Counted from the first letter of the stretch, positions 1 to 9,392 are shown. The stretch is 64,000 bases of DNA from Kluyvera sp040932435 (GCF_040932435.1 NZ_JBFQGA010000002.1:310001-374000); one strand, 5' to 3'. A program made the numbers and translations. Notes: generated by a model from the sequence alone, not told the origin.

Positions 1-1304
1 GAGAGCAGTTCGGCATCGGCACAACAAAGTGCGGGATTATCGGCGAATTGCCGTAAAAGCGCGGACAACCGGTCGATATGTTGCTGTAACGTCGCTTTAT
101 CATAACGCTGCTGGTTAGCCAAAATTTCCAGCGACAGCCCGCCGTCTTCCTGCGGGAACAGCGCCAGTTCCAGATCGTTTACCGGCCCGGTTGCCAGCGT
201 ATGGGTGGTAAAGCGCACGTCGTCAAAGCCCAGACGATAATCAAACATTTTCACATTGAATACCGGGCCGAACAGCGCTTCATCACCCGCGGCTTTTCCG
301 GCATCACGGACGATTTGCTCGGCGTCATAACGCTGGTGACGGCGCATTTTTTTAAGCTGTCCCGAGAGCCGTGTCGCCAGCGCTGCCAGCGTCTCTTGGC
401 CGTTCAGCGTCACCGCCAGCGGCAGCACGTTTAACACCGGCCCGGTGGCAGTCAGCGCGCACGATCCCATGCGACGCATAAAGATAAATCCAGCGGCGTA
501 ATCGCTGCGTCCGCATAGTCGTCCTAGCCACAGCGCGCTCAATGCCAGCGCCAAATCGGCGGGCTGACACTGCGGTGCTGCAGCGCAAAGGCGAGAGAAT
601 GCTCGAGCATCGGCGGTGAGTTTTAGCCGCCAGATAGCGGTACTTTCAGCCCGTGCCGGTAGCGGCAAGGGTGACAACGAGGCCGGGGATGGCAACGCTT
701 TACGTTGTTCGGCCCAGAAGGCTTTGTCCCGCAGGCAGGCTTCGCTTTCGCGATAACGCTGATATTCCTGAACCACCTCGGCAAACGGCGTAAATGCCGA
801 TTCCGGGGTAGCTTCACCGCGTCGCCAAGCTTGATAAATCAGGCTTATCTGGCGGGTAATTGCCGGGAAGCTAAAGCCATCAACCAGCAGGTGATGATAA
901 CGCTGATACCAGAACCAGCGGTTGTCGTCGATGCGGAAAAGCTGATGACAGAACAGTGGGTTACCGCTGTCTACGCGGCTGTTTTGCGCTAAGTCGGCCT
1001 GCATCTGTGTCAGCGCCGCCTGCTGCGGGTCGGCGTGGTGACGTAAATCATAACGCGGTGGTTCGGCAATCACAGCGCTTTCGTCCACCCACTGCCAGAC
1101 ATCACCGTTATCCTCGGCAAAACGCATTCGCAGCGTGTCGGCCTGCATCATGCCTGCAGCGATAGCCCGTGCCAGCAGGTCGCCGTCAATATCACCATTG
1201 AGTTCAACATAGTGCGCCACGCTCCAAGCGTTAGGCAGTGTTGACAGGGCTTCTGCCATCCAGATCCCCGGCTGTGCGGCGGTAAGCGGTAAACGTGCGC
1301 TCAT
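1..1304 (-). CDS. entF: Enterobactin synthase component F (NRPS), N-terminal part only
   Basis: EntF activates L-serine and, with EntB and EntE, builds and cyclises the enterobactin trilactone in the cytoplasm. I translated the reverse strand from the ATG at 1304 to the window edge and found one uninterrupted frame of about 434 codons; the rest (EntF is usually about 1,290 residues) lies outside the window. The visible part is the condensation domain. It begins MSARLPLTAAQPGIWMAE and carries the HHxxxDG active-site motif (HHLLVDG) at about residues 137-143. The start codon overlaps the ybdZ stop codon, so the two genes are probably translationally coupled. The order fes-ybdZ-entF on one strand matches the E. 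coli operon. No frameshift or stop was seen. Confidence 0.96.
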   Translation of the reverse strand, partial: MSARLPLTAAQPGIWMAEALSTLPNAWSVAHYVELNGDIDGDLLARAIAAGMMQADTLRMRFAEDNGDVWQWVDESAVIAEPPRYDLRHHADPQQAALTQMQADLAQNSRVDSGNPLFCHQLFRIDDNRWFWYQRYHHLLVDGFSFPAITRQISLIYQAWRRGEATPESAFTPFAEVVQEYQRYRESEACLRDKAFWAEQRKALPSPASLSPLPLPARAESTAIWRLKLTADARAFSRLCAAAPQCQPADLALALSALWLGRLCGRSDYAAGFIFMRRMGSCALTATGPVLNVLPLAVTLNGQETLAALATRLSGQLKKMRRHQRYDAEQIVRDAGKAAGDEALFGPVFNVKMFDYRLGFDDVRFTTHTLATGPVNDLELALFPQEDGGLSLEILANQQRYDKATLQQHIDRLSALLRQFADNPALCCADAELL

Positions 1305-1519
1305 GCCATCTCTCCTGGGCTCGCAAAATGGTTAGGTACGAGGGTGTTCCAGTTGGCCGACAGCCAGGCGTTGCACGCAACAAGCGGTTGCGGCTCACAG
1401 ACTATCGTCCAGCCAGCCGGCAGCGTGCACTGCTGCGGCCAGAGACTGAATTGCTGTTGCGGATTTTGCAGAAGATAAAACTGCCCTTGCACCATATCGA
1501 AGGGGTTACTGACTTGCAT
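1301..1519 (-). CDS. ybdZ: MbtH-like protein YbdZ, partner of EntF
   Basis: This 72-residue protein belongs to the MbtH-like family, small cofactors that bind NRPS adenylation domains and support their folding and activity. It shows the family core NPFD near the N-terminus, the S-x-WP motif (FSLWPQQC) and the downstream LPAGW stretch; the family invariant tryptophans are present. It sits directly before entF and overlaps its start codon, as expected for a dedicated EntF chaperone. It follows fes on the same strand with a 160-bp gap that contains a REP element. Confidence 0.95.
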   Translation of the reverse strand: MQVSNPFDMVQGQFYLLQNPQQQFSLWPQQCTLPAGWTIVCEPQPLVACNAWLSANWNTLVPNHFASPGEMA

Positions 1520-1572
1520 ACCAAACTCCTGTCGTTAATCGCAATGCTGGTCAGTTAAGGGCGCTGGGGAGC

Positions 1573-1647
1573 GGTAGGCCGGATAAGGCGTTTACGCCGT
1601 CATCCGGCAATCGGTGCCGGATGGCGCTTCGCTTATCCGGCCTACCG
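1573..1647. repeat. REP/BIME element between fes and ybdZ
   Basis: Two inverted copies of the enterobacterial REP core lie head to head: GGCCGGATAAGGCGTTTACG with ATCCGGCAA, then GCCGGATGGCGC with CTTATCCGGCC. The element sits within the presumed fes-ybdZ-entF operon, where it could stabilise the upstream fes message or attenuate readthrough; that role is inference. Confidence 0.9.
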
Positions 1648-1679
1648 TGTGAATTCCCTTATCTGAGCGGCATTGGTCG

Positions 1680-2897
1680 TTAATCGCGCTTTTCGGTCTG
1701 GGTGTCCCAGAGCGTCATCAGCCCGGCGGTCAACCCGCCTCGCCAGCAAAGCGCATCATGTCCGCCGTCAACCTGACGCCAGAAAACGGGCTGCTGCATG
1801 TGCTGTAGTTGTGCTAAAAGCGCCTGATTGGCGCGAAAAATAATCGGCTCCCGGATGCCGGCTTCCAGCACGATCTTAAGCCCCTTCGGATTGAGTTCGC
1901 CGCGCTGGAGCTGCTCTTGAATCTCACCTATTTGCCGCCCACCGCGGTGCGGCCACCAGTACGATCCCGATTGGCTCAGCACGCAGCCAAAGCGTTCCGG
2001 CCAGTGCAGCCCGGCGTACATTGCCGACAGGCCGCCAAAACTCTGCCCTGCCACCACCGTACGATCGGCACGATCGCTAAACGGCGCCATCGCCTGCACT
2101 TGCGGCAACAGCTCGTGCTGTATCGCCTGCCAAAAATCCGGGTTACAGGGCAGCTCCTGGCTGCGATGGGTGTTGTCGATAACGTCAATCAGCAGGTAGA
2201 CCGCCGGTGGGAGCTTTTGCGTATTGGTCAGGGCGGCTAAGGCAGGCCAAACCGGCATGCTTTCGGCCCAGAACTGGCCATCAAGCAGTATTGCCAGCGG
2301 CCGGTCATGGTCGATTGACTCGCCGGTGGTGAATACCCATACCCGACGCTGATTCCCCAGTCGTTCGCTACGCCAGGTGAGGCACTGCGGTTCAGGCCAG
2401 CTGCTGGCCGCCGTTGACCAGCCCGGTTGTTCTGGGGCAAGAGGCAGCTCAAATGCCGAAACGGCATGCCCACGCCCGCCCCGCCAGCTTTGCGCATTCA
2501 AGGGATCGGCAATCGCTTTGGGCAGCAGCTTGCGCCAGCCCTCACGCAACAGCATACGGTCTGGTTCGCCGGCGGCGAAAATATCAGGGGAAAAGTCGTC
2601 TTCGCGCATCGAGGGAACGAAGCAGTAGCTACCGCGCCAAGTCGACGGCAGCAGGGTCGTCCAACACCAAGCATCAGTGTGAGGAATACGTTGGAGCGTT
2701 TGCGGGACGCTGTTGTGATGATGGTCGGTGACGCCGGTAATGTAAATCCAGACCCGTTTTACCGGCGATGTGGTTTCGTTTCCAGCCGGATCTCGCCACC
2801 AGAAAGTGACCTGAAAATCATCACTAACCTGTTCATATTGCGGACCTTTTACCGTCGCCCACCATGCGTCACTTCCTGTCACTAACTTCCCCACCAC
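1680..2897 (-). CDS. fes: Enterochelin esterase Fes
   Basis: Fes hydrolyses imported ferric enterobactin in the cytoplasm so that iron can be released. The protein of about 405 residues matches the length of E. coli Fes (about 400). It has an N-terminal domain rich in WWRDP-type motifs and a C-terminal alpha/beta hydrolase domain with the nucleophile elbow G-Q-S-F-G and a late D-G-G-H-D histidine. The start is a GTG: tandem GTG codons lie at 2897 and 2894, the second giving the E. coli length, and a further GTG at 2882 has the best-spaced GGGGAA ribosome site. The gene is divergent from fepA across a shared Fur-type control region and heads the fes-ybdZ-entF transcription unit. Confidence 0.95.
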   Translation of the reverse strand: MVGKLVTGSDAWWATVKGPQYEQVSDDFQVTFWWRDPAGNETTSPVKRVWIYITGVTDHHHNSVPQTLQRIPHTDAWCWTTLLPSTWRGSYCFVPSMREDDFSPDIFAAGEPDRMLLREGWRKLLPKAIADPLNAQSWRGGRGHAVSAFELPLAPEQPGWSTAASSWPEPQCLTWRSERLGNQRRVWVFTTGESIDHDRPLAILLDGQFWAESMPVWPALAALTNTQKLPPAVYLLIDVIDNTHRSQELPCNPDFWQAIQHELLPQVQAMAPFSDRADRTVVAGQSFGGLSAMYAGLHWPERFGCVLSQSGSYWWPHRGGRQIGEIQEQLQRGELNPKGLKIVLEAGIREPIIFRANQALLAQLQHMQQPVFWRQVDGGHDALCWRGGLTAGLMTLWDTQTEKRD

Positions 2898-2944
2898 GTT
2901 AACCCCATGTTTATTGTGGAATTTCTTGTTACATCTAAAAATTT

Positions 2945-2979
2945 ATTGATAATATTATTGATAACTATTTGCATTTGCA
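2945..2979. promoter_or_regulatory. Predicted Fur-binding region between fes and fepA
   Basis: The 190-bp gap between the divergent fes and fepA genes holds an AT-rich run of Fur-like hexamers: GATAAT, ATTATT, GATAAC, TATTTGCATTTGC. The best 19-bp window I aligned matches about 12 of 19 positions of GATAATGATAATCATTATC, so this looks like overlapping degenerate boxes rather than one perfect site. In E. coli the same intergenic region is a known Fur-repressed bidirectional promoter. Confidence 0.7.
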
Positions 2980-3089
2980 ATAGCGTATTGGCGCGCTACT
3001 TTCTCATGCTTTACGCATATAACCACGTCGTAGCTTCCCTTTTGGGAACGGATACAAACAGCATACGGCGACGAAAAGCAGGACTTACA

Positions 3090-5363
3090 ATGAATAATAA
3101 ATTCAAATCCCTGGCCTTACTGGTCAACTTAGGGATTTATGGCATAGCAACATCCGCTTTTGCTGCTGAGACTACCAGCGACAAAGCCACTGACGGGGAA
3201 ACCATGGTCGTTACCGCCGCCGAGCAGAACCTGCAGGCACCGGGCGTTTCGACTATCACCGCCGATGAAATTCGCAAACGCCCACCGGCACGCGACGTTT
3301 CAGAAATCATTCGTACCATGCCGGGCGTTAACCTAACCGGTAACTCCACCAGCGGCCAGCGCGGTAACAACCGCCAGATCGATATTCGCGGTATGGGCCC
3401 GGAAAACACCCTGATTCTGATCGACGGCAAGCCGGTAACCAGCCGCAACTCCGTCCGTCAGGGCTGGCGTGGTGAGCGTGATACCCGCGGTGACACCGGC
3501 TGGGTGCCGCCGGAAATGATTGAACGTATTGAAGTTCTGCGTGGCCCTGCGGCTGCCCGTTATGGTAACGGTGCGGCGGGCGGCGTGGTCAACATCATCA
3601 CCAAAAAAGGTGGCGATGAGTGGCACGGTTCGTGGAATACCTACATGAACGCGCCGGAGCACAAAGAAGAAGGCTCCACCAAGCGTACCAATTTTAGCTT
3701 GAACGGCCCGCTGGGCGGAGATTTCAGCTTCCGTCTGTATGGCAACCTTGATAAAACCCAGGCCGATGCGTGGGATATTAACCAGGGTCATCAGTCCGAC
3801 CGTACCGGAGCTTACTCCGACACCATGCCTGCTGGGCGTGAAGGCGTTGAGAACAAAGATATCAACGGTCAGGTCCGCTGGGACTTCGCGCCGATGCAAT
3901 CGTTGGAATTCGAAGCTGGCTACAGCCGTCAGGGCAACCTGTATGCTGGTGATACCCAGAACACCAACAACGATAACAAAACCAATGGTCTGGTGAAAAA
4001 ATACTACGGTAAAGAAACTAACCGTATGTACCGCCAGAACTACGCGCTGACGTGGAACGGCGGTTGGGACAACGGCATCACCACCAGCAACTGGGCGCAG
4101 TACGAACACACCCGCAACTCGCGGTTGGGCGAAGGTCTGGCCGGTGGTCTGGAAGGGTTGTTCAACAGCAATCAGTTCAGCGATACCGACCTCGATGACG
4201 TGATGCTGCACAGCGAAATCAGCATTCCGTTCGATCTGCTGGTTAACCAGAACCTGACGCTGGGCACCGAGTGGAACCAGCAGCGCATGAAGGACTCTAG
4301 CTCGAATACCCAAACCTTCCTCGGCGGCAATATTCCAGGTTTCAACAGCACCGATCGCAGCCCTTATTCTCAGGCAGAAATTTTCTCGCTGTTCGCTGAG
4401 AACAACATGGAGCTCACCGATAGCACCATGCTGACACCAGCGCTGCGCTTTGATCACCACAGCATCGTTGGCGATAACTGGAGCCCATCACTGAACCTGT
4501 CACAGGGGCTTGGCGATGACTTCACGCTGAAAATGGGTATCGCGCGGGCTTACAAGGCACCAAGCCTGTACCAGACCAACCCGAACTACATCCTGTACAG
4601 CAAAGGCCAGGGCTGCTACGCCACCGGCGCCGCAACCGGCATTGGTTGCTACATGTTGGGTAACGACGACCTGAAAGCCGAAACCAGTATCAATAAAGAG
4701 ATTGGTCTGGAATTCAAACGTGAAGGCTGGCTGGCAGGCGTAACCTGGTTCCGCAACGATTACCGCAACAAGATTGAAGCAGGCACCACGCCGCTGAGCC
4801 GCACCTCGATCAAAAACGGCACGAAGACGACCTATACCGATATCTACCAGTGGGAAAACATCCCTAAAGCAGTGGTTGAAGGTCTGGAAGGAACGTTGAA
4901 CATTCCGGTAAGCGAAACCGTTAACTGGACCAACAACATCACCTACATGCTGCAGAGCAAAAACAAAGAGACCGGCGAGCGCCTGTCGATTATTCCTGAA
5001 TACACGCTGAACTCCACGCTGAGCTGGCAGGTACGTCAGGACGTTTCTCTGCAATCCACCTTCACTTGGTACGGCAAGCAAGAGCCGAAGAAATACGATT
5101 ACCAAGGCAAACCGGTTACCGGCACGTCAGCAACGGTTGCTAGCCCGTATAGCATCCTCGGCCTGAGCGCGACGTGGGACGTGAACAAAAACCTCAGCCT
5201 GACCGGCGGCGTGGATAACGTCTTCGATAAACGCCTGTGGCGCGAAGGTAATGCCCAGACGGTAAGCGATACCAAAACCGGTGCGTATATGGCGGGCGCT
5301 GGCGCGTACACCTATAACGAACCAGGCCGTACTTGGTACATGAGCGTTAACACTCACTTCTGA
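3090..5363 (+). CDS. fepA: Ferric enterobactin outer-membrane receptor FepA
   Basis: FepA is the TonB-dependent receptor that imports ferric enterobactin across the outer membrane. I place the start at the ATG at 3090, not further upstream, because it follows an AGGA ribosome site and gives a typical signal peptide (about 25 residues, ending TSAFA). The mature protein begins with a TonB box (ETMVV), followed by the plug domain (the DIRGMGPENTLILIDGKPV stretch is diagnostic) and a long beta-barrel ending in a C-terminal aromatic residue (NTHF). At 757 residues it has the usual length. It lies divergent from fes and is followed by a hairpin and then entD. Confidence 0.96.
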   Translation: MNNKFKSLALLVNLGIYGIATSAFAAETTSDKATDGETMVVTAAEQNLQAPGVSTITADEIRKRPPARDVSEIIRTMPGVNLTGNSTSGQRGNNRQIDIRGMGPENTLILIDGKPVTSRNSVRQGWRGERDTRGDTGWVPPEMIERIEVLRGPAAARYGNGAAGGVVNIITKKGGDEWHGSWNTYMNAPEHKEEGSTKRTNFSLNGPLGGDFSFRLYGNLDKTQADAWDINQGHQSDRTGAYSDTMPAGREGVENKDINGQVRWDFAPMQSLEFEAGYSRQGNLYAGDTQNTNNDNKTNGLVKKYYGKETNRMYRQNYALTWNGGWDNGITTSNWAQYEHTRNSRLGEGLAGGLEGLFNSNQFSDTDLDDVMLHSEISIPFDLLVNQNLTLGTEWNQQRMKDSSSNTQTFLGGNIPGFNSTDRSPYSQAEIFSLFAENNMELTDSTMLTPALRFDHHSIVGDNWSPSLNLSQGLGDDFTLKMGIARAYKAPSLYQTNPNYILYSKGQGCYATGAATGIGCYMLGNDDLKAETSINKEIGLEFKREGWLAGVTWFRNDYRNKIEAGTTPLSRTSIKNGTKTTYTDIYQWENIPKAVVEGLEGTLNIPVSETVNWTNNITYMLQSKNKETGERLSIIPEYTLNSTLSWQVRQDVSLQSTFTWYGKQEPKKYDYQGKPVTGTSATVASPYSILGLSATWDVNKNLSLTGGVDNVFDKRLWREGNAQTVSDTKTGAYMAGAGAYTYNEPGRTWYMSVNTHF

Positions 5364-5372
5364 TAACCTATC

Positions 5373-5399
5373 CCCTCTCCCGCCCGGGAGAGGGTTTTT
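5373..5399 (+). terminator. Rho-independent terminator-like hairpin after fepA
   Basis: A perfect 9-bp stem (CCCTCTCCC / GGGAGAGGG) with a 4-nt loop is followed by five T residues. It lies 10 bp after the fepA stop and 11 bp before entD, so it probably attenuates readthrough from fepA into entD. The stem sequence resembles the C-rich repeat family seen at 7806 and 10171. Confidence 0.8.
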
Positions 5400-5409
5400 C
5401 AGGAGCCGC

Positions 5410-6033
5410 ATGCTGACCCATCACACGACTTTCAACGCCATTGAGCGCATCGATTTTGCGCCTGACACTTTCACCCCGAGCGATTTGTTGTGGCTGCCGC
5501 ATCATGCGCAGCTGGCCCATTGCGGAAAAAAGCGACAGACCGAACATCTGGCCGGACGCATTGCCGCCGTTCACGCGCTGCGGGCTTTTGGTGAAAAAAA
5601 CGTGCCCGGTATCGGCGAGAACCGGCAACCACTGTGGCCCAACGGGCTATTTGGCAGCATCAGTCATTGTGGGCATACGGCGGTTGCGATGGTGTCGTCA
5701 ACGCCGGTCGGTATCGATATTGAAGCAATCTTCCCGCTGCCGCTGGCACAAACATTAGGTCACCAGGTCGCAACGGAGGATGAACTGTCTTTACTTCACG
5801 CCGGCCCTTTGCCTTTCCCACTGGCGCTAACTCTGGCCTTCTCGGCCAAAGAGAGCCTCTATAAAGCCTTAAGCGGACCCCATCCTACGCTGGGACACTT
5901 TCACGACGCATCGGTTGTCCACTTGAACGACCACACAATGACGCTGGCAATCCCGGTTCTCTCACGCACAGTGAGTTTGCGCTGGTTTGCTCTCGAGCCG
6001 CAAAAGGTCCTCACGATCTACCATCAGGCATAA
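5410..6033 (+). CDS. entD: 4'-phosphopantetheinyl transferase EntD
   Basis: EntD transfers the phosphopantetheine arm of CoA to the carrier domains of EntB and EntF, making the enterobactin synthase active. This 207-residue protein has the two Mg/CoA-binding motifs of the Sfp/EntD family: GIDIE at about residues 101-105 and FSAKESLYKA from about residue 144. It follows fepA on the same strand, as in E. coli. In E. coli the next genes are hokE and ybdK; here they are replaced by accessory genes. Confidence 0.95.
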   Translation: MLTHHTTFNAIERIDFAPDTFTPSDLLWLPHHAQLAHCGKKRQTEHLAGRIAAVHALRAFGEKNVPGIGENRQPLWPNGLFGSISHCGHTAVAMVSSTPVGIDIEAIFPLPLAQTLGHQVATEDELSLLHAGPLPFPLALTLAFSAKESLYKALSGPHPTLGHFHDASVVHLNDHTMTLAIPVLSRTVSLRWFALEPQKVLTIYHQA

Positions 6034-6197
6034 ATATGACCAGTAATCGGAAATACCGAGCCAACAACCAGACTTAAACTGATTGCCGGAATAAAAAATT
6101 AATAAATGCGGACTTAATCAGTTTTATTCGCCATAAAAATAGTGTTTCCCTCGGCCATTCCCCCTATTATTCCTAAGAAACATTCATACAAACAATG

Positions 6198-6209
6198 AAA
6201 CAATTGTTT
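6198..6209. promoter_or_regulatory. 12-bp palindrome upstream of the AbgT-family gene
   Basis: AAACAATTGTTT is a perfect palindrome ending 16 bp before the ATG at 6226, just upstream of an AAGGA ribosome site. It lies in an otherwise featureless AT-rich 190-bp gap after entD. It could be an operator for an unidentified regulator, but a palindrome this short and AT-rich may occur by chance. Confidence 0.3.
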
Positions 6210-6225
6210 TGAATTAAGGAATAGT

Positions 6226-7788
6226 ATGAGCACGCAAACACGGACACGGAATGAAGTGAGCGAAAGCCGCCTGATGAGCGGCTTCCTGAATGCCATCGAA
6301 AAAGCGGGTAACCGCCTGCCCGAACCGGCGCTGATCTTTTTCTACTTTTTACTGGCGGTAATGGGGCTGTCGGCGGTGTTGTCGATGATGACCTTTGACG
6401 TCATCAACCCGATGACCCAAGAAGCCGTCAAAGTTAACAACCTGCTTTCCGCCGAAGCGTTAACCAATACGCTGGCGAATATGGTCACCACCTTCACCAG
6501 TTTTGCCCCGCTTGGGATCGTGCTGGTGGCGATGCTGGGTGTGGGCGTGGCTGAAAGCTCCGGCTTTATTAACGTAGCGCTGAAAAAAATGCTGCGCGTG
6601 ACGCCGAAAAAACTGCTGACACCAATGCTAATTTTTGTCGCCATGTTCAGCCACGTGGCCGCTGATGCGGGCTACGTGCTGGTTATCCCACTGGGTGCGA
6701 TTATCTTTATGTCGGCCGGACGCCATCCGCTGGTGGGGATTGCCGCCGCGTTCTCCGGTGTTTCCGGTGGGTTCGCCGCCAACATGGTGCCAACCGGTAA
6801 CGATGCGCTGCTGCAAGGTTTTACCCAAGCCGCCGCCCAGTTGCTGGACAGCAGCTATACCGTCAATACTCTGTGTAATCTGTTCTTCGGCATTGTTTCT
6901 TCTATCGTTATCACGCTGGTTGGCTGGTGGGTGACCGAGCGCATCGTCGAGCCACGCGTCAGCAAAATGACCATCGACGGCGACTTTAAGCACGATGAAG
7001 ATATGTCAAACGTCACCCCGCAAGAAAGCCGCGCCTTTAACCGCGCTTCGCTGGTGATGCTGCTGGGCCTGGTGGCGTTAGCGGCAGCGGCGTGGCCGGA
7101 AAGCTCCATGCTGCGTGGCACTGACGGTTCGCTGACTTCCTACAGCGCGCCGATCATGAAATCCATCGTGCCGCTGATTTTCCTGATCTTTATTCTGCCA
7201 GGCATCGTCTTCGGCTTCGTGTCCGGCACCTTTAAAAGCGGGAAAGACGTAATTGGCTCAATGAATGATTCCATGAGCAAGATGGGGTCGTACATGGTAA
7301 TGGCCTTCTTCTGCGCCATGTTTATCAAAGCGTTTAGCGATTCGAACATCGGTACTCTGTTTGCCCTGATGGGCGCAGACGGCCTGAAAGCGCTGGAGCT
7401 GCCGGGTCAGGCCACCATTATCGGCATGATCGTTCTGACGGCGGTAGTGAACCTGCTGATTGGCTCCGCATCCGCAAAATGGGCGCTGCTGTCACCGATT
7501 ATGGTGCCAATGCTGATGGCAGTTGGCATCTCGCCAGAGCTCACCCAGGCAGCGTTCCGTATCGGTGACTCCTGCACCAATATCATCACCCCGCTGATGG
7601 TCTTCTTCCCGCTGATCGTTATCTACTGCCAGCGTTACGTGAAGGGCGCGGGCGTGGGAACGCTGGTGTCAATGATGATGCCGTATTCCATTGCTTTCTT
7701 CGTGGCGTGGAGCATTCTGCTGCTGGTGTGGTGGGGTATCGGGATGCCGCTGGGCGTCGCGGCTCCGTATACTTGGAGCGCGGGTTAA
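6226..7788 (+). CDS. AbgT-family transporter
   Basis: This 520-residue inner-membrane protein belongs to the AbgT family, whose founder imports p-aminobenzoyl-glutamate; other members act as drug-type antiporters. Family-typical features include the N-terminal GNRLPEPALIFFYF segment, the re-entrant region AANMVPTGNDALLQGF and the C-terminal GDSCTNIITPLMVFFPL segment, with around ten hydrophobic spans. No abgA/abgB hydrolase genes are adjacent, so the substrate is not known. A class III aminotransferase follows in convergent orientation. The start follows an AAGGA site. Confidence 0.85.
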   Translation: MSTQTRTRNEVSESRLMSGFLNAIEKAGNRLPEPALIFFYFLLAVMGLSAVLSMMTFDVINPMTQEAVKVNNLLSAEALTNTLANMVTTFTSFAPLGIVLVAMLGVGVAESSGFINVALKKMLRVTPKKLLTPMLIFVAMFSHVAADAGYVLVIPLGAIIFMSAGRHPLVGIAAAFSGVSGGFAANMVPTGNDALLQGFTQAAAQLLDSSYTVNTLCNLFFGIVSSIVITLVGWWVTERIVEPRVSKMTIDGDFKHDEDMSNVTPQESRAFNRASLVMLLGLVALAAAAWPESSMLRGTDGSLTSYSAPIMKSIVPLIFLIFILPGIVFGFVSGTFKSGKDVIGSMNDSMSKMGSYMVMAFFCAMFIKAFSDSNIGTLFALMGADGLKALELPGQATIIGMIVLTAVVNLLIGSASAKWALLSPIMVPMLMAVGISPELTQAAFRIGDSCTNIITPLMVFFPLIVIYCQRYVKGAGVGTLVSMMMPYSIAFFVAWSILLLVWWGIGMPLGVAAPYTWSAG

Positions 7789-7805
7789 GTCTCGGGTATT
7801 AAACT

Positions 7806-7848
7806 GCCCCCTCACCCTAACCCTCTCCCCAAAGGGGAGAGGGAACCG
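7806..7848. repeat. C-rich hairpin repeat after the AbgT-family gene
   Basis: CCCTCACCCTAACCCTCTCC runs into a perfect 10-bp inverted repeat (CCCTCTCCCC-AAA-GGGGAGAGGG, 7821-7843). Near-identical copies occur at 10171-10357, so this is a dispersed intergenic repeat, not simply a terminator. It lies between two convergent genes and has no T-run. Confidence 0.8.
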
Positions 7849-7895
7849 TGCGGAGTGGTGATTGAGAATCTAGCTGAATCCGGACATTGCCGGGG

Positions 7896-9212
7896 TTATT
7901 TGGCTAAATGGGCGAATTTGCCTAATACATTGTGCAAAATCGCCAATCCTTGCTGCACCTGTTCGGCGCTAATGGTGCACGGTGGCACCACGTGAATGCG
8001 GTTTTCCACCACAAAACTCAGCAGACCGGCTTCGGTTAGCGAACCTTTAATCTCCGCCATATCACCCGCCGCCAGCGGCGTTTTCTTCGTCCGATCGCTG
8101 ACTAATTCTAATGCCTGGAAGACCCCGCGCCCGCGCACTTCGCCCACTAACGGCGATGCAGATGCCAACGCTTCCAGCCCCTGACGCAGCACGCCGTTGC
8201 CGATGGTCGCCGCATTCTCCACAATGCCCTCGTCCTTCATGGTGTCGAGAGTGGCAATAATCGCCGCCATCGCCAACGGGTGACCGGAGTAGGTCAATCC
8301 ACCGGCAAAGAAGTGATCGTCAAAATAGTGAGCGATCTTGTCGCTGATGATCACCCCGCCCGCAGGAACGTAACCAGCGTTGACGCCTTTGGCAAAGGTA
8401 ATCAGATCCGGCACGATCCCATCTTGTTCGAAAGCAAACCAGCTGCCGGTGCGGCCAAAGCCCGCCATCACTTCATCGAGAATCAGCACAATGCCAAACT
8501 CGTCCGCCAGCGCCCGTACGCCTTTCATATAGCCTTCCGGCGGCACCAGAATCCCGGCGGTTCCCGGTATCGACTCCAGCAGAATTGCCGCAATTGAGGC
8601 CGGGCCTTCACACTCAATCATCCGCCGCAGGTGAGCCAGTGCGCGGCTGCACTCTTCTTGTTCACTGGTGGCATTAAACTCGCTGCGATAAAGGTACGGG
8701 TTAAAGAAATGCACATGGCCACGGGAATATTCATTCGGCACGCGGCGCCAGTCGCCGGTGGCGGCAATGGCGCTGCCGGTGTTGCCGTGATAGGAGCGAT
8801 AGGCCGATAGCACTTTATCGCGACCGGTATACAGTCGCGCCATGCGAATGGCGTTCTCGTTGGCATCAGCCCCGGCGTTGGTGAAGAACACCTTGCTGAA
8901 CCCCTCCGGCGAGAGATCGATAATCCGTTTTGCCGCTTCGCCACGCGCTAGGTTTGCCGTCGCAGGTGCAATGGTGACCAGCGATTCCAGCTGTGCTTTC
9001 ATCGCTGCCAGAACGCGGGGATGCTGATACCCCAAATTGACGTTCACCAACTGACTACTGAAATCCAGATACGTTTTGCCGTCGTAATCCCAAAGCTCAC
9101 AACCTTTCGCGCCTGCAATCACCAGTGGGTTAAGGTTGCCCTGCGCCGTCCAGGAATGAAAAACATACTCGCGGTCCAGCTGGCGTACCGCTTTATTGTT
9201 CAACTCTGTCAT
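7896..9212 (-). CDS. PLP-dependent class III aminotransferase
   Basis: This protein of about 438 residues is a fold-type I class III (omega-amino acid type) aminotransferase. It has the cofactor-binding segment FFTNAGADANENAIRMAR, the SYHGNT motif, the DEVMAGFGRTG aspartate segment and the PLP lysine in TFAKGVNAGY. I prefer the ATG at 9212, preceded by GAGGAACG, over an in-frame ATG 15 bp upstream. The amino donor and acceptor cannot be told from sequence. The neighbouring AbgT-type transporter and SDR make a small catabolic set plausible, but they are on the opposite strand and not an operon with it. Confidence 0.85.
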   Translation of the reverse strand: MTELNNKAVRQLDREYVFHSWTAQGNLNPLVIAGAKGCELWDYDGKTYLDFSSQLVNVNLGYQHPRVLAAMKAQLESLVTIAPATANLARGEAAKRIIDLSPEGFSKVFFTNAGADANENAIRMARLYTGRDKVLSAYRSYHGNTGSAIAATGDWRRVPNEYSRGHVHFFNPYLYRSEFNATSEQEECSRALAHLRRMIECEGPASIAAILLESIPGTAGILVPPEGYMKGVRALADEFGIVLILDEVMAGFGRTGSWFAFEQDGIVPDLITFAKGVNAGYVPAGGVIISDKIAHYFDDHFFAGGLTYSGHPLAMAAIIATLDTMKDEGIVENAATIGNGVLRQGLEALASASPLVGEVRGRGVFQALELVSDRTKKTPLAAGDMAEIKGSLTEAGLLSFVVENRIHVVPPCTISAEQVQQGLAILHNVLGKFAHLAK

Positions 9213-9392
9213 CGTCGTTCCTCGCATACCGTTGGCTGTGACTCATCATGTCGTCGGCGAAAAAGAAAGTGATAGAGCCAGTGTAGACGCACGGCTGTGA
9301 CAACGGTGTCACAACGCCACGCTCAGACTGTCCCTCGGCAAGTTGCTCCATGGTTTTTATAGTGGTCTAAACAACTGGCACAGGAGAGCACA

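Noticed and set aside
1..1304. Possible frameshift in entF
   Set aside because: Hand translation of the reverse strand gives one continuous frame with the HHxxxDG motif; the gene only lacks its remainder because the window ends.
2907..3089. Upstream extension of fepA to an ATG at 2907
   Set aside because: It would run through the Fur-type control region and place the signal peptide internally; the ATG at 3090 has a ribosome site and the expected signal sequence.
3333..4460. 375-codon frame antisense to fepA
   Set aside because: It is a shadow of the fepA coding frame; the product has no recognisable domain and fepA itself is intact and conserved.
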